Assembly (NCBI GenBank): GCA_956465555.1
Contig: OY101123.1
Span: 1,054,001-1,118,000 of the forward strand
Direction: 5' to 3'
From: Nitzschia sp. pyKryTriq1
Lineage: Eukaryota > Bacillariophyta > Bacillariophyceae > Bacillariales > Bacillariaceae
DNA length: 64,000 nt
In this document: positions 22,133 through 31,684 of the stretch, piece by piece
How positions within the stretch are numbered: position 1 is the stretch's first letter
How the letters are laid out: each line of letters opens with the position of its first letter
The notes under the pieces: model-generated
Database searches by the model: none
Told to the model about the DNA's origin: nothing
Seen by the model: the letters and a program-made list of their open reading frames with translations, nothing else
Program-made: the position numbers and the translations under genes

Positions 22133-23000
22133 GTTGGACTACCACAATACGAAAACCAGAGACAATGAAGGGAGAAATAGGTCGTGTTAGTCGATGGAAT
22201 CGGGAATCCGGCTACAACAAAAAGACCGCCGATTTTACCCTAAACGACATGCGGGCGATATCGCAACAACAGGGGACCATGGTGTATTCTTCCATCATCA
22301 AAAGCCCATTTGAGGATCATCACAAAAAAATCCGCCACAAGAGGCACTCACTGTAACGAGAATCGAGAAATGAAGTGAAAGACTGCAATCAATCCGTCGA
22401 AAGGTTGACCGATGTGATTTGTTGCCGATGATGAAGGCTCGGGCGAAGAAACTCGAGCGACAAAGCGTTGATGAAGCAGGCGCGGCGATGCATGACGGCG
22501 ACGCATGCATGCGATCGAGGAAGAGAAGAGATCCGCCTACAAAGTTTGGCTTCGAAGAAATCTACGCCGTACTCCCGTAGACTGCTACGTACCAGGTACA
22601 GTATTCAGCACGGTACATAGCAAGCGGCGCTCGAGCGTTGGCGAGGCGGTTTCCGCGCGCAGGATGCGATGAGAAAATTCCAGCTTCGCATTCGAACTTC
22701 GAACATCATTCTCGGCGAACTTCAGTTTGAGTCAAAGCAGTCGACCATGAATAATCTGTCTGGCCGGCCGCCGATCATCGCACCATTTCGGTTCCACGTG
22801 TGGGCGATCATTCTCACACATCAAAAATCATAAGCCAAAGCCAAAAGCAAGACAAAGTTTTCGTCATGTTTCATGTTTCATCATCGTCGATCTTCCGTCT
22901 TCCCACTTATTCCCATCTATCAACCATCATCATAAGGCTGCCATCAAGTTGCCCATTCTTTTGTTTGAAACAAATTAAAAAGAGGCCGTCGCCACTCAAG
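22133..23000. other. divergent promoter region
   Basis: The 868 bp between the COX6B and E2 starts. The E2 frame is open upstream to an ATG at 22866, but that extension is Ser/Pro-rich and would bury the signal peptide. A GTACCAGGTACAGTA palindromic stretch lies at about 22589-22620. No other gene is seen. Confidence 0.4.
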
Positions 23001-23975
23001 ATGACTTCGTTCAGACTATTTTTCGCAGCCGTACAACTACTAGGCTTTCTTGTGGTCTCGTCTGGTGCTATTCCAGAGCATCGGGTTTTCCTGCAATTCT
23101 CACCAGCACTGGCTCGGTTGACTTCGCCATCGGGAGTAGAGCTAAGTTGTCACGATATTTTGTCGCAAAACGCCATATTTATCCGCGGAGGCGACATCGA
23201 TTTGACGAGCGACGAGGAAGGAGGTTTTGTGTTGACAAGGCTTCGGAATATCATCCGCAGTGTTCTGAAATTTAGTGATAAGAAGCTCCCACCATTTTCT
23301 TCCATTTTGCGGGGCTGCCTCAAGACAATCGAGTCGCTTACAGGAACCAAACTTCTACCGGTGAAAAAGGACAAGAAACCAAAAAAGAAGAAAGGCAACA
23401 AGGCGAAAAGTGAGTCGAAAAAGCAAGCCGATGACAAGGAGAGCGAGGGTGTTGGGAAATCGGAACCTGCAAAGAAGAGTCTGAAGAAGCCGTCATCTGC
23501 AACGAAAAAGCACTTGGCGACAACCATCAAGAATACAAATCCGAACTACCGAATTCAAAGGGAACTGAAGGAGTTCATAAAGTCGCCACCACCAAATCTG
23601 TCGGTTCAGGTGGGTTCCAATATCCGAGTATGGATCGTCACAATGGCCGGAGCCAAGAATTCTATCTACGAAGGCGAAGTATTCAAGCTTCGAGTGAGTT
23701 TTCCTCCCCAATACCCAACAGTTCCTCCTTCAGTATATTTCCTCCAGGGACATATTCCTACCCATGAGCACGTCTACACAAATGGAGACATCTGCTTGAG
23801 TCTCTTGGGCAAGGACTGGAGACCTACGATGACTGCGCAGTCTATTGCAGTGTCTATTCTATCTATCCTCTCTTCCGCACAATCCAAGTCCCTTCCTATG
23901 GACAATGCACGACATGCTGGGAGCAAACCGGGTGAATATCAAAAGGATTGGGTTTATCATGACGATAACTGCTAG
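23001..23975 (+). CDS. UBE2W-like ubiquitin-conjugating enzyme with signal peptide
   Basis: A single exon of 324 aa from ATG 23001. Residues 1-23 are a signal peptide (MTSFRLFFAAVQLLGFLVVSSG). Residues 24-115 are an unrecognised pre-domain and about 115-170 a Lys-rich linker. The E2 (UBC) fold fills residues about 180-324: RIQRELKEFIKSPP, FKLRVSFPPQYPTVPPSVYF, then HEHVYTNGDICLSLL with the catalytic Cys265, and KDWRPTMTAQSIAVSILSIL. The usual HPN is changed to a HxH pattern and the protein ends VYHDDNC; both are UBE2W traits (HPH, YHDDTC). UBE2W ubiquitinates protein N-termini. A secretory signal without a Phe at the cleavage site fits the periplastid compartment, where diatoms run the ERAD-derived SELMA import system; ER lumen is the alternative. 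Confidence 0.85.
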   Translation: MTSFRLFFAAVQLLGFLVVSSGAIPEHRVFLQFSPALARLTSPSGVELSCHDILSQNAIFIRGGDIDLTSDEEGGFVLTRLRNIIRSVLKFSDKKLPPFSSILRGCLKTIESLTGTKLLPVKKDKKPKKKKGNKAKSESKKQADDKESEGVGKSEPAKKSLKKPSSATKKHLATTIKNTNPNYRIQRELKEFIKSPPPNLSVQVGSNIRVWIVTMAGAKNSIYEGEVFKLRVSFPPQYPTVPPSVYFLQGHIPTHEHVYTNGDICLSLLGKDWRPTMTAQSIAVSILSILSSAQSKSLPMDNARHAGSKPGEYQKDWVYHDDNC

Positions 23976-24027
23976 ACAGGCTCGCCGGCCCGCGCCAACA
24001 GGGCGAGAAACTAAAGCAGATATGCGA
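23976..24027. other. short 3' flank of the E2 gene
   Basis: The 52 bases between the E2 stop codon and the inferred end of the copia fossil, so the retroelement inserted almost directly behind this gene. Confidence 0.4.
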
Positions 24028-25156
24028 GGTTGAGATGAAATACGTACTCCGAGGACGAGTACAGCACACCTAGTCTTGATAGATATTGACTAGTAGTGTT
24101 TAGTTGATGATATTGATGATGATGATAAAGAGATTGTGAGTGGATATCAAGAAGATGGAACATGTAAAAGAGTAAAGAAACTCTTTGAAAGATATGAAAT
24201 GACTCTGTTGGAGAGTGTTGCTCATGATGATTCGAAGGAATCGAATATTGAGACATGCGGCGAATGATTCTGTATGATTCTGAAGGATTCAGAGAGAATC
24301 GAAGACCCCCGGAGAACATCGGAGAAACGACATGAAGAATGACACACGTTTGACCGAAAGTACATGAGAAGAAAATAGTAGAGTAGAAGTGCTCATTAAT
24401 TTTAGTAAGCGAACATTACGCTAAAGAGACACGAGAGTTTGTAACACGCTTCGAAGCTTCTCGCCGACCGACGTAATATTGAAAATATCGGCAAAAACGA
24501 AATTCGCGATTTGGATGAGGATCAAGTCGCAACAGGAAGGGTGTTGGAGAGTGTTGCTCATGATGATTCGAAGGAATCGAATATTGAGACATGCGGCGAA
24601 TGATTCTGTATGATTCTGAAGGATTCAGAGAGAATCGAAGACCCCCGGAGAACATCGGAGAAACGACATGAAGAATGACACACGTTTGACCGAAAGTACA
24701 TGAGAAGAAAATAGTAGAGTAGAAGTGCTCATTAATTTTAGTAAGCGAACATTACGCTAAAGAGACACGAGAGTTTGTAACATGACTCTGCGTGTGCAAG
24801 CGCGCAGTGTAAGATTCGGTGTGTGAAGTGAGTATGTAGGACCATACGTATGATACGTATGTAAGTAGGCTGTGCCTTCAATGAGAATAACACTTCATCT
24901 CAACACTCCCTCTCGAACAAACATGCCGAATTGATTACCATCCGCATAATAATTTTCTGATCTGTCGAAACTTTTCAACTGTTAATCCTTTTGTCAGAAT
25001 ATCAGCCTTTTGATCTTGTGACTGAATGTGTTTGATTGTAGTACGAGTAGGATGCAGATGACTGTGGTGGAACCAATGATATTTCACAGCATAGTGTTTC
25101 GAACGAGGGGTGTATTGACCGGGTGTCATAAATGAGAATAACACTTCATCTCAACA
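24028..25156 (-). mobile_element. Ty1/copia LTR retrotransposon fossil (incomplete)
   Basis: Read on the minus strand. The 3' LTR starts TGTTGAGATGAAG at 24905 after a polypurine tract (about 24915-24906) and ends near 24028 with the inverted match to its start; it is interrupted by the TRIM-like insertion, without which it is about 295 bp. Before it, 25144-24935 encodes the last part of copia reverse transcriptase/RNase H, with the family's closing motif ADILTKGLTVEKFRQIRKLL. A 26-bp piece identical to the LTR start lies at 25131-25156, taken as the remnant of the other LTR. The element is clearly broken and has lost most of its interior. The identical 26-bp pieces suggest moderate age at most. 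Confidence 0.8.
24206..24782. mobile_element. TRIM-like non-autonomous LTR element nested in the copia LTR
   Basis: Two direct repeats of 241 bp, 24206-24446 and 24542-24782, appear identical by eye. Each starts TGTTGG and ends TAACA, the TG...CA form of LTRs. Only 95 bp lie between them, with no coding capacity; a purine run AGGAAGGG (24534-24541) sits just before the second repeat as a polypurine tract. The flanks show a TGACTC duplication at 24200-24205 and 24783-24788. This fits a terminal-repeat retrotransposon in miniature. It looks whole as a non-autonomous element and young, and is younger than its copia host. Confidence 0.85.
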
Positions 25157-25888
25157 AGATAGAACAACTAGAAAGAATGCTACGCTATTGATCCACTCTC
25201 TACTGATGTAAAAACTTTTCTCGACAAGTCTTTCGAGATTTTGATTCGAGATTGAACTATCTCCCACGTTGCTCTGAATTTGCTTCAGTGGTCGTAGGAG
25301 GTGGAGTACTCCGTACTATTCCGAACAAAAAGCTAGTTTCAGAGTTGATCCTCTGCTGATCCCTTTTGTATTACTTTCTAGAGAGAGTACGCGGACATAC
25401 TTGTATATGTATCCTCTTCTGGTCAGACGCCTTGATGGCATCGGATGGATAATCGTATTCTAGAGAGAGAGGATGTGGTAGCCTACCAGGTACCTTTACA
25501 GTACAAGGAGTAAGAAGCCCTGGCAACAACTTCGTCTCTCATCTCTCATCGGGACTATCATCAGACCCCAATTGAAAATGGGGGACAAAAGAGAAGACAG
25601 GTTACCATGACGGCCCCCGAAATGAGGACATGATGTGTTGTGGTAAGCGGAACTCGTCAAAACTCCACGAAAAACCTTGACCAATCAGAAGGAAGGAAAG
25701 AGCCACGCCAATAGGCACGAAGTAACTCCAACCACATAAAAGGACGATCGGCGCGGGCGGCCGGCCGCAAATCTTTCCTTGTCGTTCTAAATTTTGGCAA
25801 GAACCCATAATACAGATTGAGAAAGGTGGAACAAGTGTTTGTATCCTTTTGAATAATCAACCCTCTCCTTTCTCTTCATTTGAAAACG
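25157..25888. other. intergenic upstream of the PstS-like gene
   Basis: About 730 bp with no supported gene. CTAGAGAGAG and GGTACC short palindromes occur near 25378-25500. A TATA-like CATAAAAGG lies at about 25735-25743, 145 bp before the start codon. I looked for a P1BS-type phosphate box (GNATATNC) and did not find a clear one. Confidence 0.35.
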
Positions 25889-27606
25889 ATGAAGTTCTCT
25901 ATTGCTGCCACCCTCATGGCCACCTTGGCCCCCGCTGCCGCTCAAGAAGTGATCAGCTTGCACGGAAGCGGTACGACCAACCCTTCGAAGGTAAGACGCT
26001 GCGTTGCTCAACTTGAACTTCATGGAGACAGTTCGAGCCCTTCTCGGTGTCGTTGTCTCACATTGCCTCCTTTTGTTGTTGTTTTGTTCGTTGTAGTGCT
26101 ACTGGCACATCATGGATCTCATGCAGATCCAGACTAAGCTTCCCGTCAAGATGACTTACCGTGGTGTGGGATCTTCCACCGGACAAGCCGAGTTCATTGG
26201 AAATGGCACCACCTCGGACAACGATTTTGGAAGCGGTGATATCCCCTTTAGCTCGGAGGATTATGCTTCATTCCCCGCCAACTCCATCCTCCATTTGCCG
26301 ATTGTGTTGGGTGCTATCAGCTTCTTTCACTCCGTTCCGACCGGCGAAACTAAGCTCAACTTGACCCCCTGTGTCTTGGCCAAGATCTTCAAGCGTGACA
26401 TCACGGAATGGACTCACCCTGAGATCGTTGAGCTTAACCCTGACTTGAGTTTGCCAGGGGGATTCCCAATCTCTGTTGCTCGCCGTGTTCTAGGCAGCTC
26501 TTCCACGAGCAGCATTACCCAATACTTGAATACTGCTTGTCCTGGGGAGTGGCCGGAGTCTCTTGTCGGCAGCACCATCGATTGGCCGGCCGATACCAGA
26601 GAGTGCGAAGGTTCTGGTGGCATGACCGATGTAAGTTCGAGTTTTTGAAGAAAAAACATTGCTGCAATCACAATCAAGCGAATCTCAACCTGTGAATTTT
26701 GTCTTTTTGTCTTTTACAGTGCATTCTTGATACTCCAGGTACCATTGGTTACATCGACAGTGGACACGGACACGCGGAGGAACTGCAGGAGATCGAGCTT
26801 CGAAACGCCGACAATGTCTACATCAGCAGCAAGGAGGCTGCCACTAAGGGTGGTATTATGGGTGCTGCCGCTAACGCTGGATTCCCCGACTCCCTTGACG
26901 GAGATTTCTCTACCGTCAACCTTTTGAACCAGGTAAGAACGACGAAGAACATTTGGCGGCACACTTCACTTCTCGGAACTGACTAACCGCATGTATGTTT
27001 GCCATTTAGCCTGGAGCTAGCACCTGGCCAATCGTCGCCATGACCTACGTCTACGTGCGCAAGGATTTGACCTTCCTCACCAACCCCGCTTCTCAGACTC
27101 TTCTCAGGGCTTTTTTGAAGACCTTGTACTCGGATGATTACATTCCCGTCTGCGAAGAAGAGTTTGGATTCTTTCGCGTCACAGGAGACCTTCGTGATAA
27201 GGCTCTTGCCGCTATCGATGCATTGGTTGTCTCTGATGGAGCGCCTGAGTGGACCTTTGAGAAGGATACAGCTGCACGCGCTGGCCAAGGTAACTTTGTC
27301 ATTTCTGCCAAACGTGACTCCTACAGTGAGGTGGAGCAAGACGCAAACGTTGCTGCCGTCGACGCTTTGAAGAAGGCACTCGAGGACATGCAAGTCATGT
27401 ACGATGAGATGAAGACTAGTGTTGATGCCATGTCGAGCGGCGCCGATCACACCCACAGCGCTGAATCCCAAGCCGAGGCGTGGGTTGACGACGAAATGGA
27501 TGAAGACACTCAGCTCAAGACCGCTTTGGCGTTGGCAAGCGTTTCATTCATCTTGTGGATGTTGACCATCATTGGAGTCCTTGTCAAGTACGTCTTGCAC
27601 CTTTGA
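25889..27606 (+). CDS. PstS-like phosphate-binding protein with C-terminal membrane anchor
   Basis: Four exons (25889-25990, 26097-26630, 26720-26932, 27010-27606), all in phase 0, give 481 aa. A signal peptide (MKFSIAATLMATLAPAAA) leads to a PstS-type periplasmic binding fold: ISLHGSGTTNPSK, the SGTT phosphate loop; YRGVGSSTGQAEF; DFGSGDIPFS; a second loop GSSSTSSITQYLNTACPGEW; and TPGTIGYIDSG. These follow the order of bacterial PstS. A C-terminal span (residues about 455-478, VSFILWMLTIIGVLVKYVL) would anchor it, unlike free bacterial PstS. No PstA/B/C-type transporter genes lie in the window. It likely captures phosphate at the cell surface or in an endomembrane lumen. Confidence 0.85.
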
Positions 27607-28353
27607 TGAGGGTGCTGATGCCATGGAAGAACGTGGCCGATGGAACTCAAGAAGTTTGTTCGAAAACGGAAGGACTCGTGCCAACGACAGTGTGAGGACG
27701 GTTGGTACGATTGGTACGTTGCGGAGGCTCGTTCATATCCATGTGTCGTCCTGCTGCTAGACAGCGTAGCAGCATGTCTACTGTGTGAACTAGGAGAACA
27801 AGCGTGGCTGAAGGACTTGCAGGGAGATTCCTTTCGATTATTTTCACCATCTCAACCTGCAATGAAAATGCCCGCTACTTCTAGACTGTGTTATAATGAT
27901 TATTATTGTAAAAAGATCTTTACAACTAACACTATTTACTCTCTAAGCGCAATCGGTACGAGTGCTTTGTAGGAGGGCGACACTCTAGTAGAGAGACTAC
28001 CGGTATCGATACATACTGTACGATAGTTTGTTTCTGCTAACAGTGCTGAATGCTGGTATTGTAGACTATTACCTGTAGAGGTACTGTCTGTTACTACGGT
28101 ACCGGTAGTACATTAGTACGGTACGAACCGGACGTGCTGTGGAGCTCGAGAGACGTCGAGAATGTAAGCGCGGGTAGAATTCCTTGCTTATTATTATTCC
28201 GATGAGATCACGGAACTTCGAAACAATCGGTAAAATTAACGTCATTTTTCGTCGTCATCTCGCTCGTTCGTCGTCAATAAACCCAGTCGTCATTCCTTCC
28301 ACAATACGAATATTCCAAATTCGTCGAAGCACTCGACAAGGTATTCATTGACC
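27607..28353. other. intergenic between PstS-like and urea transporter genes
   Basis: No supported gene. TACCGGTATCGATAC/GTACCGGTAG palindromes occur at about 27995-28130. The first 250 bp are probably 3' untranslated sequence of the PstS-like gene. Confidence 0.4.
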
Positions 28354-29421
28354 ATGATATCTCGGTTTGCTTCCTGCCGTTCTCGAAAGGCTCTGTTTGG
28401 ACGTCCCGTGAAGATTTTTGCAAGGGGGCTGTCGGCCTCTGCGCCTGAGCCAGTCGACAAGAAGAAGGACGATGAATCTATCTGGGCTCCACTCCGACCA
28501 TACATGGAAACCTCTGGAACTGGTGTCGGCCAAGTTATTTTCCTGAATTCGCATGTCTCTGGTGGGATAATTATGGCTGGATTAGCGGTGGGGGACCCGT
28601 ACCTAGCCACTTTGGCAGCTTTAGGTACCACTAGTGCCACGGGCACAGCACATTTCCTTGGTCTGGACTCCCAGGCACTCAAAGACGGCCTCTGGGGATA
28701 CAATGGCTGTCTCGTGGGATGTGCAGCTGCCGTCTTTGGACCCCCCAGCATCATGGCGGCAACGACTTTTACCTTGGTTGGTGCTGCCGCGACACCCGTC
28801 GTAGCCGCCTCTTTGAAGGAAATGATGTCGATTCCACAGTGGACTTTTGCATTCAACATTGTGACCTTGACTTCGCTACTAAGAACGCAACCGCTGCTTG
28901 TACCGCCATCTAACACGAGTCCCACAAATACTGGGGCAATTGAAGCGGTGGGTCCTAGTTTCGGCGACCTTGTGCTATCGCCGTTCACTGGGATATCTCA
29001 AATTTTTGTAGTCGAATCAGCGTTAAGTGGCAGTATCATTCTCCTTGGAATAGCTTCATACAGTCCTGGACTGGCTGCCCATGCCATTGGTGGTAGTGCG
29101 ATTGGCACGATTGTCGGCGGAATTATCGGAGCAGAGTCGTCAGAGTTGGCTATGGGGCTATTTGGTTTCAATTCCGCTCTGACTTCGATGGCAGTCGGTA
29201 CTTTTTTCGTTCACTCAGCTCCCACTGTGTTATTGAGTGCTGGAGGTGCCGCGGCCACGGCTGCAGTCTTTGGCGCTATGAAGACAGTATTTGCTGGGTA
29301 TGGGTCACCATGCCTCACACTGCCTTTCTGCTTCACAATGTCTGCATGCTACACGCTACACAAACAGATGCCGAGTCTGGTCCTTGCTAGAAATCCGCAC
29401 TCCCCGGAAACGAACGACTAG
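28354..29421 (+). CDS. urea transporter (SLC14/UT family), N-terminal mitochondrial-type presequence
   Basis: A single exon of 355 aa; ATG 28354 follows an in-frame TTG that is not used. Two homologous halves show the UT signatures. The first half has GVGQVIFLNSHVSGGIIM, then LKDGLWGYNGCLVGCAAAVFG. The second has GISQIFVVESALSGSIILLG, then LAMGLFGFNSALTSMAVGTFF and SPCLTLPFCFTMSA. These match the pore-lining LP-box-like repeats and Phe gates of UT-B/dvUT. About ten membrane spans are expected. The first 35 residues (MISRFASCRSRKALFGRPVKIFARGLSASAP) are Arg/Ser-rich without acids, like a mitochondrial presequence. That would place urea export at the mitochondrion, where diatoms run urea-cycle steps; the targeting is inferred. 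Confidence 0.88.
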   Translation: MISRFASCRSRKALFGRPVKIFARGLSASAPEPVDKKKDDESIWAPLRPYMETSGTGVGQVIFLNSHVSGGIIMAGLAVGDPYLATLAALGTTSATGTAHFLGLDSQALKDGLWGYNGCLVGCAAAVFGPPSIMAATTFTLVGAAATPVVAASLKEMMSIPQWTFAFNIVTLTSLLRTQPLLVPPSNTSPTNTGAIEAVGPSFGDLVLSPFTGISQIFVVESALSGSIILLGIASYSPGLAAHAIGGSAIGTIVGGIIGAESSELAMGLFGFNSALTSMAVGTFFVHSAPTVLLSAGGAAATAAVFGAMKTVFAGYGSPCLTLPFCFTMSACYTLHKQMPSLVLARNPHSPETND

Positions 29422-29602
29422 AACTTTCATTCTGATAATAGCGGTGAACAAGGTGAGGTATTCGTAGTTTTGTTTGTATGGGACTCTATAGGTCTAGTAT
29501 AATGGGTATAGTGTATTGTTTTATCGTTTCCGGGTTCGGTTCGGTTCGCTTGATGATTTTCCAATGAAGATGCTGATGCTGATGTGAATCACTGAGTGAC
29601 GA

Positions 29603-30802
29603 CTACTGACTATCGTTGTCGAGCTTAGTGCCACATGACCAACAGAATTCAGCCGCTGCCCAATGGTGTTGAGCATTGCAGCTTGGACAGGATGTCATTT
29701 GCATGACCAAGTTGCGCCCGTCTCCCTTCGCTGGCTTCCTGGTATTTTGCTTCGATGATGTGATATCACCTGCTTTTGATTCTTCTCGCGCCAGAAGTGC
29801 TTCCACGAGTGCAGCGGCTTGCGCGGGAATGACTGCAACGCCGGCCAAAATACTACCACTTACCACGAGCTTGCCTTCTGGCGTCACTGGTACAATGTCC
29901 CCGAAGCCTACCGTAGTTAAAGTGGTCAAGGTGAAGTAGAGAGCGTCGAAGTAGCTGGGGATGTCTGGGTTGGCTGTGTGCTCTGTACTGTAAATCAATC
30001 CAGTGCTGATGCTCAGCAAAGTGAAAAGAGAAAACACTACACGCGCCAATTCCAATTTGTATGGTTTCACCTCGGTTCTGGGAATACCCAGTGCCATTTG
30101 AAAGTCGGCGAAAGTGTCCATGTTCGTCAGTACTCTTTGAAGTCGCAAGACACGCAACAATCGTAGATTCACCAAGCCTGCCGATGAAAATAGCCAGGAT
30201 GGGAGAATGTCGTAGGCAACAGATGCTGTAGGAACCAGTAATGGGATCAAGGGTAGAATGACAACAAACAGGTCAACCACCACCAACGGTTGTAGTAGGT
30301 AGTCAACAACTCCCTTCCAAGTGAATTGTGAATACCACCTGGCGAAGAATTCAAAAGCAAATATGCAGGCAATTACATTTTCTGTGCGAATGATGGTCGC
30401 AATAGTCTTCAAATCCATCGTGTTGACAGTCGAGAGTGCCACCAGAAAAGAAGATAGTACCACGAGAAAAATAGAAGTGATTTCGATCATTGGCTCTTTG
30501 AGGACTGCTGCGAGGATCTTTTGGTCTGGTATCCGTTGTGCGTCCTTTTCGATGGGAAGGTTCAAAAAGTATTTGCTCTGCCGTATTCTGGGAACTGTTT
30601 CTGTTGCATTCTGCGGCCTCCAATTTTCCGATAAAGTGACCATTGTGGAAGGTAGGCCGGTTCTCTCTGGCGCCGGCGCCGGAGTCTGCCAGGAAGGTGG
30701 TGTTTGGTCCATCTTTTCCAGCGAAACAGTGCTCCTCCCATTCCTTGGTGAAAATGCCGCCACGAGAGATAGCGGTAGAATGAGAAAAATCTTCATTTTC
30801 AT
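29603..30802 (-). CDS. plastid-targeted six-TM potassium channel with zinc-ribbon tail
   Basis: A single exon of 399 aa from ATG 30802. Residues 1-16 form a signal peptide ending AAF-SPRNG, a plastid ASAF-type site. Six spans run from about residue 108 to 335. S4 reads LVNLRLLRVLRLQRVL (210-225) with Arg at regular intervals, so voltage sensing is likely. The pore has TLTTLTTVGFGD, with the K+ filter TVGFGD at 297-302. The C-terminus carries C372-x2-C375 and C387-x2-C390, a small zinc ribbon (SCPSCNA...FCWSCGTKL). It is probably an inner-envelope or thylakoid K+ channel that sets stromal ions. It is convergent with the urea transporter, 181 bp apart. Confidence 0.88.
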   Translation of the reverse strand: MKMKIFLILPLSLVAAFSPRNGRSTVSLEKMDQTPPSWQTPAPAPERTGLPSTMVTLSENWRPQNATETVPRIRQSKYFLNLPIEKDAQRIPDQKILAAVLKEPMIEITSIFLVVLSSFLVALSTVNTMDLKTIATIIRTENVIACIFAFEFFARWYSQFTWKGVVDYLLQPLVVVDLFVVILPLIPLLVPTASVAYDILPSWLFSSAGLVNLRLLRVLRLQRVLTNMDTFADFQMALGIPRTEVKPYKLELARVVFSLFTLLSISTGLIYSTEHTANPDIPSYFDALYFTLTTLTTVGFGDIVPVTPEGKLVVSGSILAGVAVIPAQAAALVEALLAREESKAGDITSSKQNTRKPAKGDGRNLVMQMTSCPSCNAQHHWAAAEFCWSCGTKLDNDSQ

Positions 30803-31684
30803 CCCCAATAGATTCAAATTCTGTATGGTAATGCACTTTTTGTTTTGCTTTTCGTTCTATGTTTTGGATGGTGCTGGAAGAAAGCTTTCCTCTCTCACCC
30901 ATACCGGTACAAATTGTGATGTTTCTGCTGCGGTTTCTGTCATCGGCGATCGAAAGTCGAGAAATTGTGTCGACACGTCGGAAACATGTGAGCGTTGTGT
31001 CGTCATCATCTTTCGAATCTCTAGACTCCAACCAATCATGACGTCAACAATCAATTATGGTTCCCGGTGAGATGACGCGAAATTGCGAAATAAATCGAAG
31101 CGAGAGGTCCGAGCTACAGTAATAGTAGTGTGAGCTCCGAGCTCCGAGCAGGCTCGCGAGCTATCGACCGTCTGGCTGCCATACTGTACGCTACATATCT
31201 ACTGTACCGGTACAAAGTACGACTTCCAATCCTTCGTACCGTACTAATACTACATACCGGTATTGTAGTCTACTACACTATCAGATAGAATGGGTGCAGT
31301 CTACTACGAGTACCGAGTATGAGTCTATACCTGGTACCAGTACCAGGTACAGTACCGGTATGAGTACTGTCTACTCGACGAGCTATCCAGGCAGGGTCTT
31401 TCGTCTTTCCACCCATCTATCTTATGTCGAATACCGGTAGAACTGACGACCTCGTTATTTTAGTCAAGAAGGAGACCTTGGACAGAGTAGCTGAGAGTGA
31501 AGTTTGACCATGTGCACAAGAATCGATGACGTCGTTTTACCATATCTTGGATTTTGTAGCTATGTACGCATGGAGATCACACGATTTCCTCGCCAACCAG
31601 ACAGAGCGATTCATTTGGTCTTCAAACTACCTAGCCCTATTGCGCTATATCAGCTAAACAGCACTGGTCAGTCGCATGGTTGTC
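30803..31684. other. intergenic with GTAC palindrome cluster
   Basis: No supported gene. GTACCGGTAC, TACCGGTA and GGTACCAGTACC elements are dense at about 31198-31440. GAGCTCCGAGCTCCGAGC is a short tandem at about 31130-31150. Confidence 0.45.

Noticed and set aside
25157-25888. Phosphate-starvation box upstream of the PstS-like gene
   Set aside because: GTATATGT near 25404 is close to the GNATATNC pattern but lacks the last C, so it is not called.
30321-31070. 249-codon plus-strand frame over the K+ channel start
   Set aside because: Antisense to the channel's conserved membrane spans, and composition is untypical of a protein.
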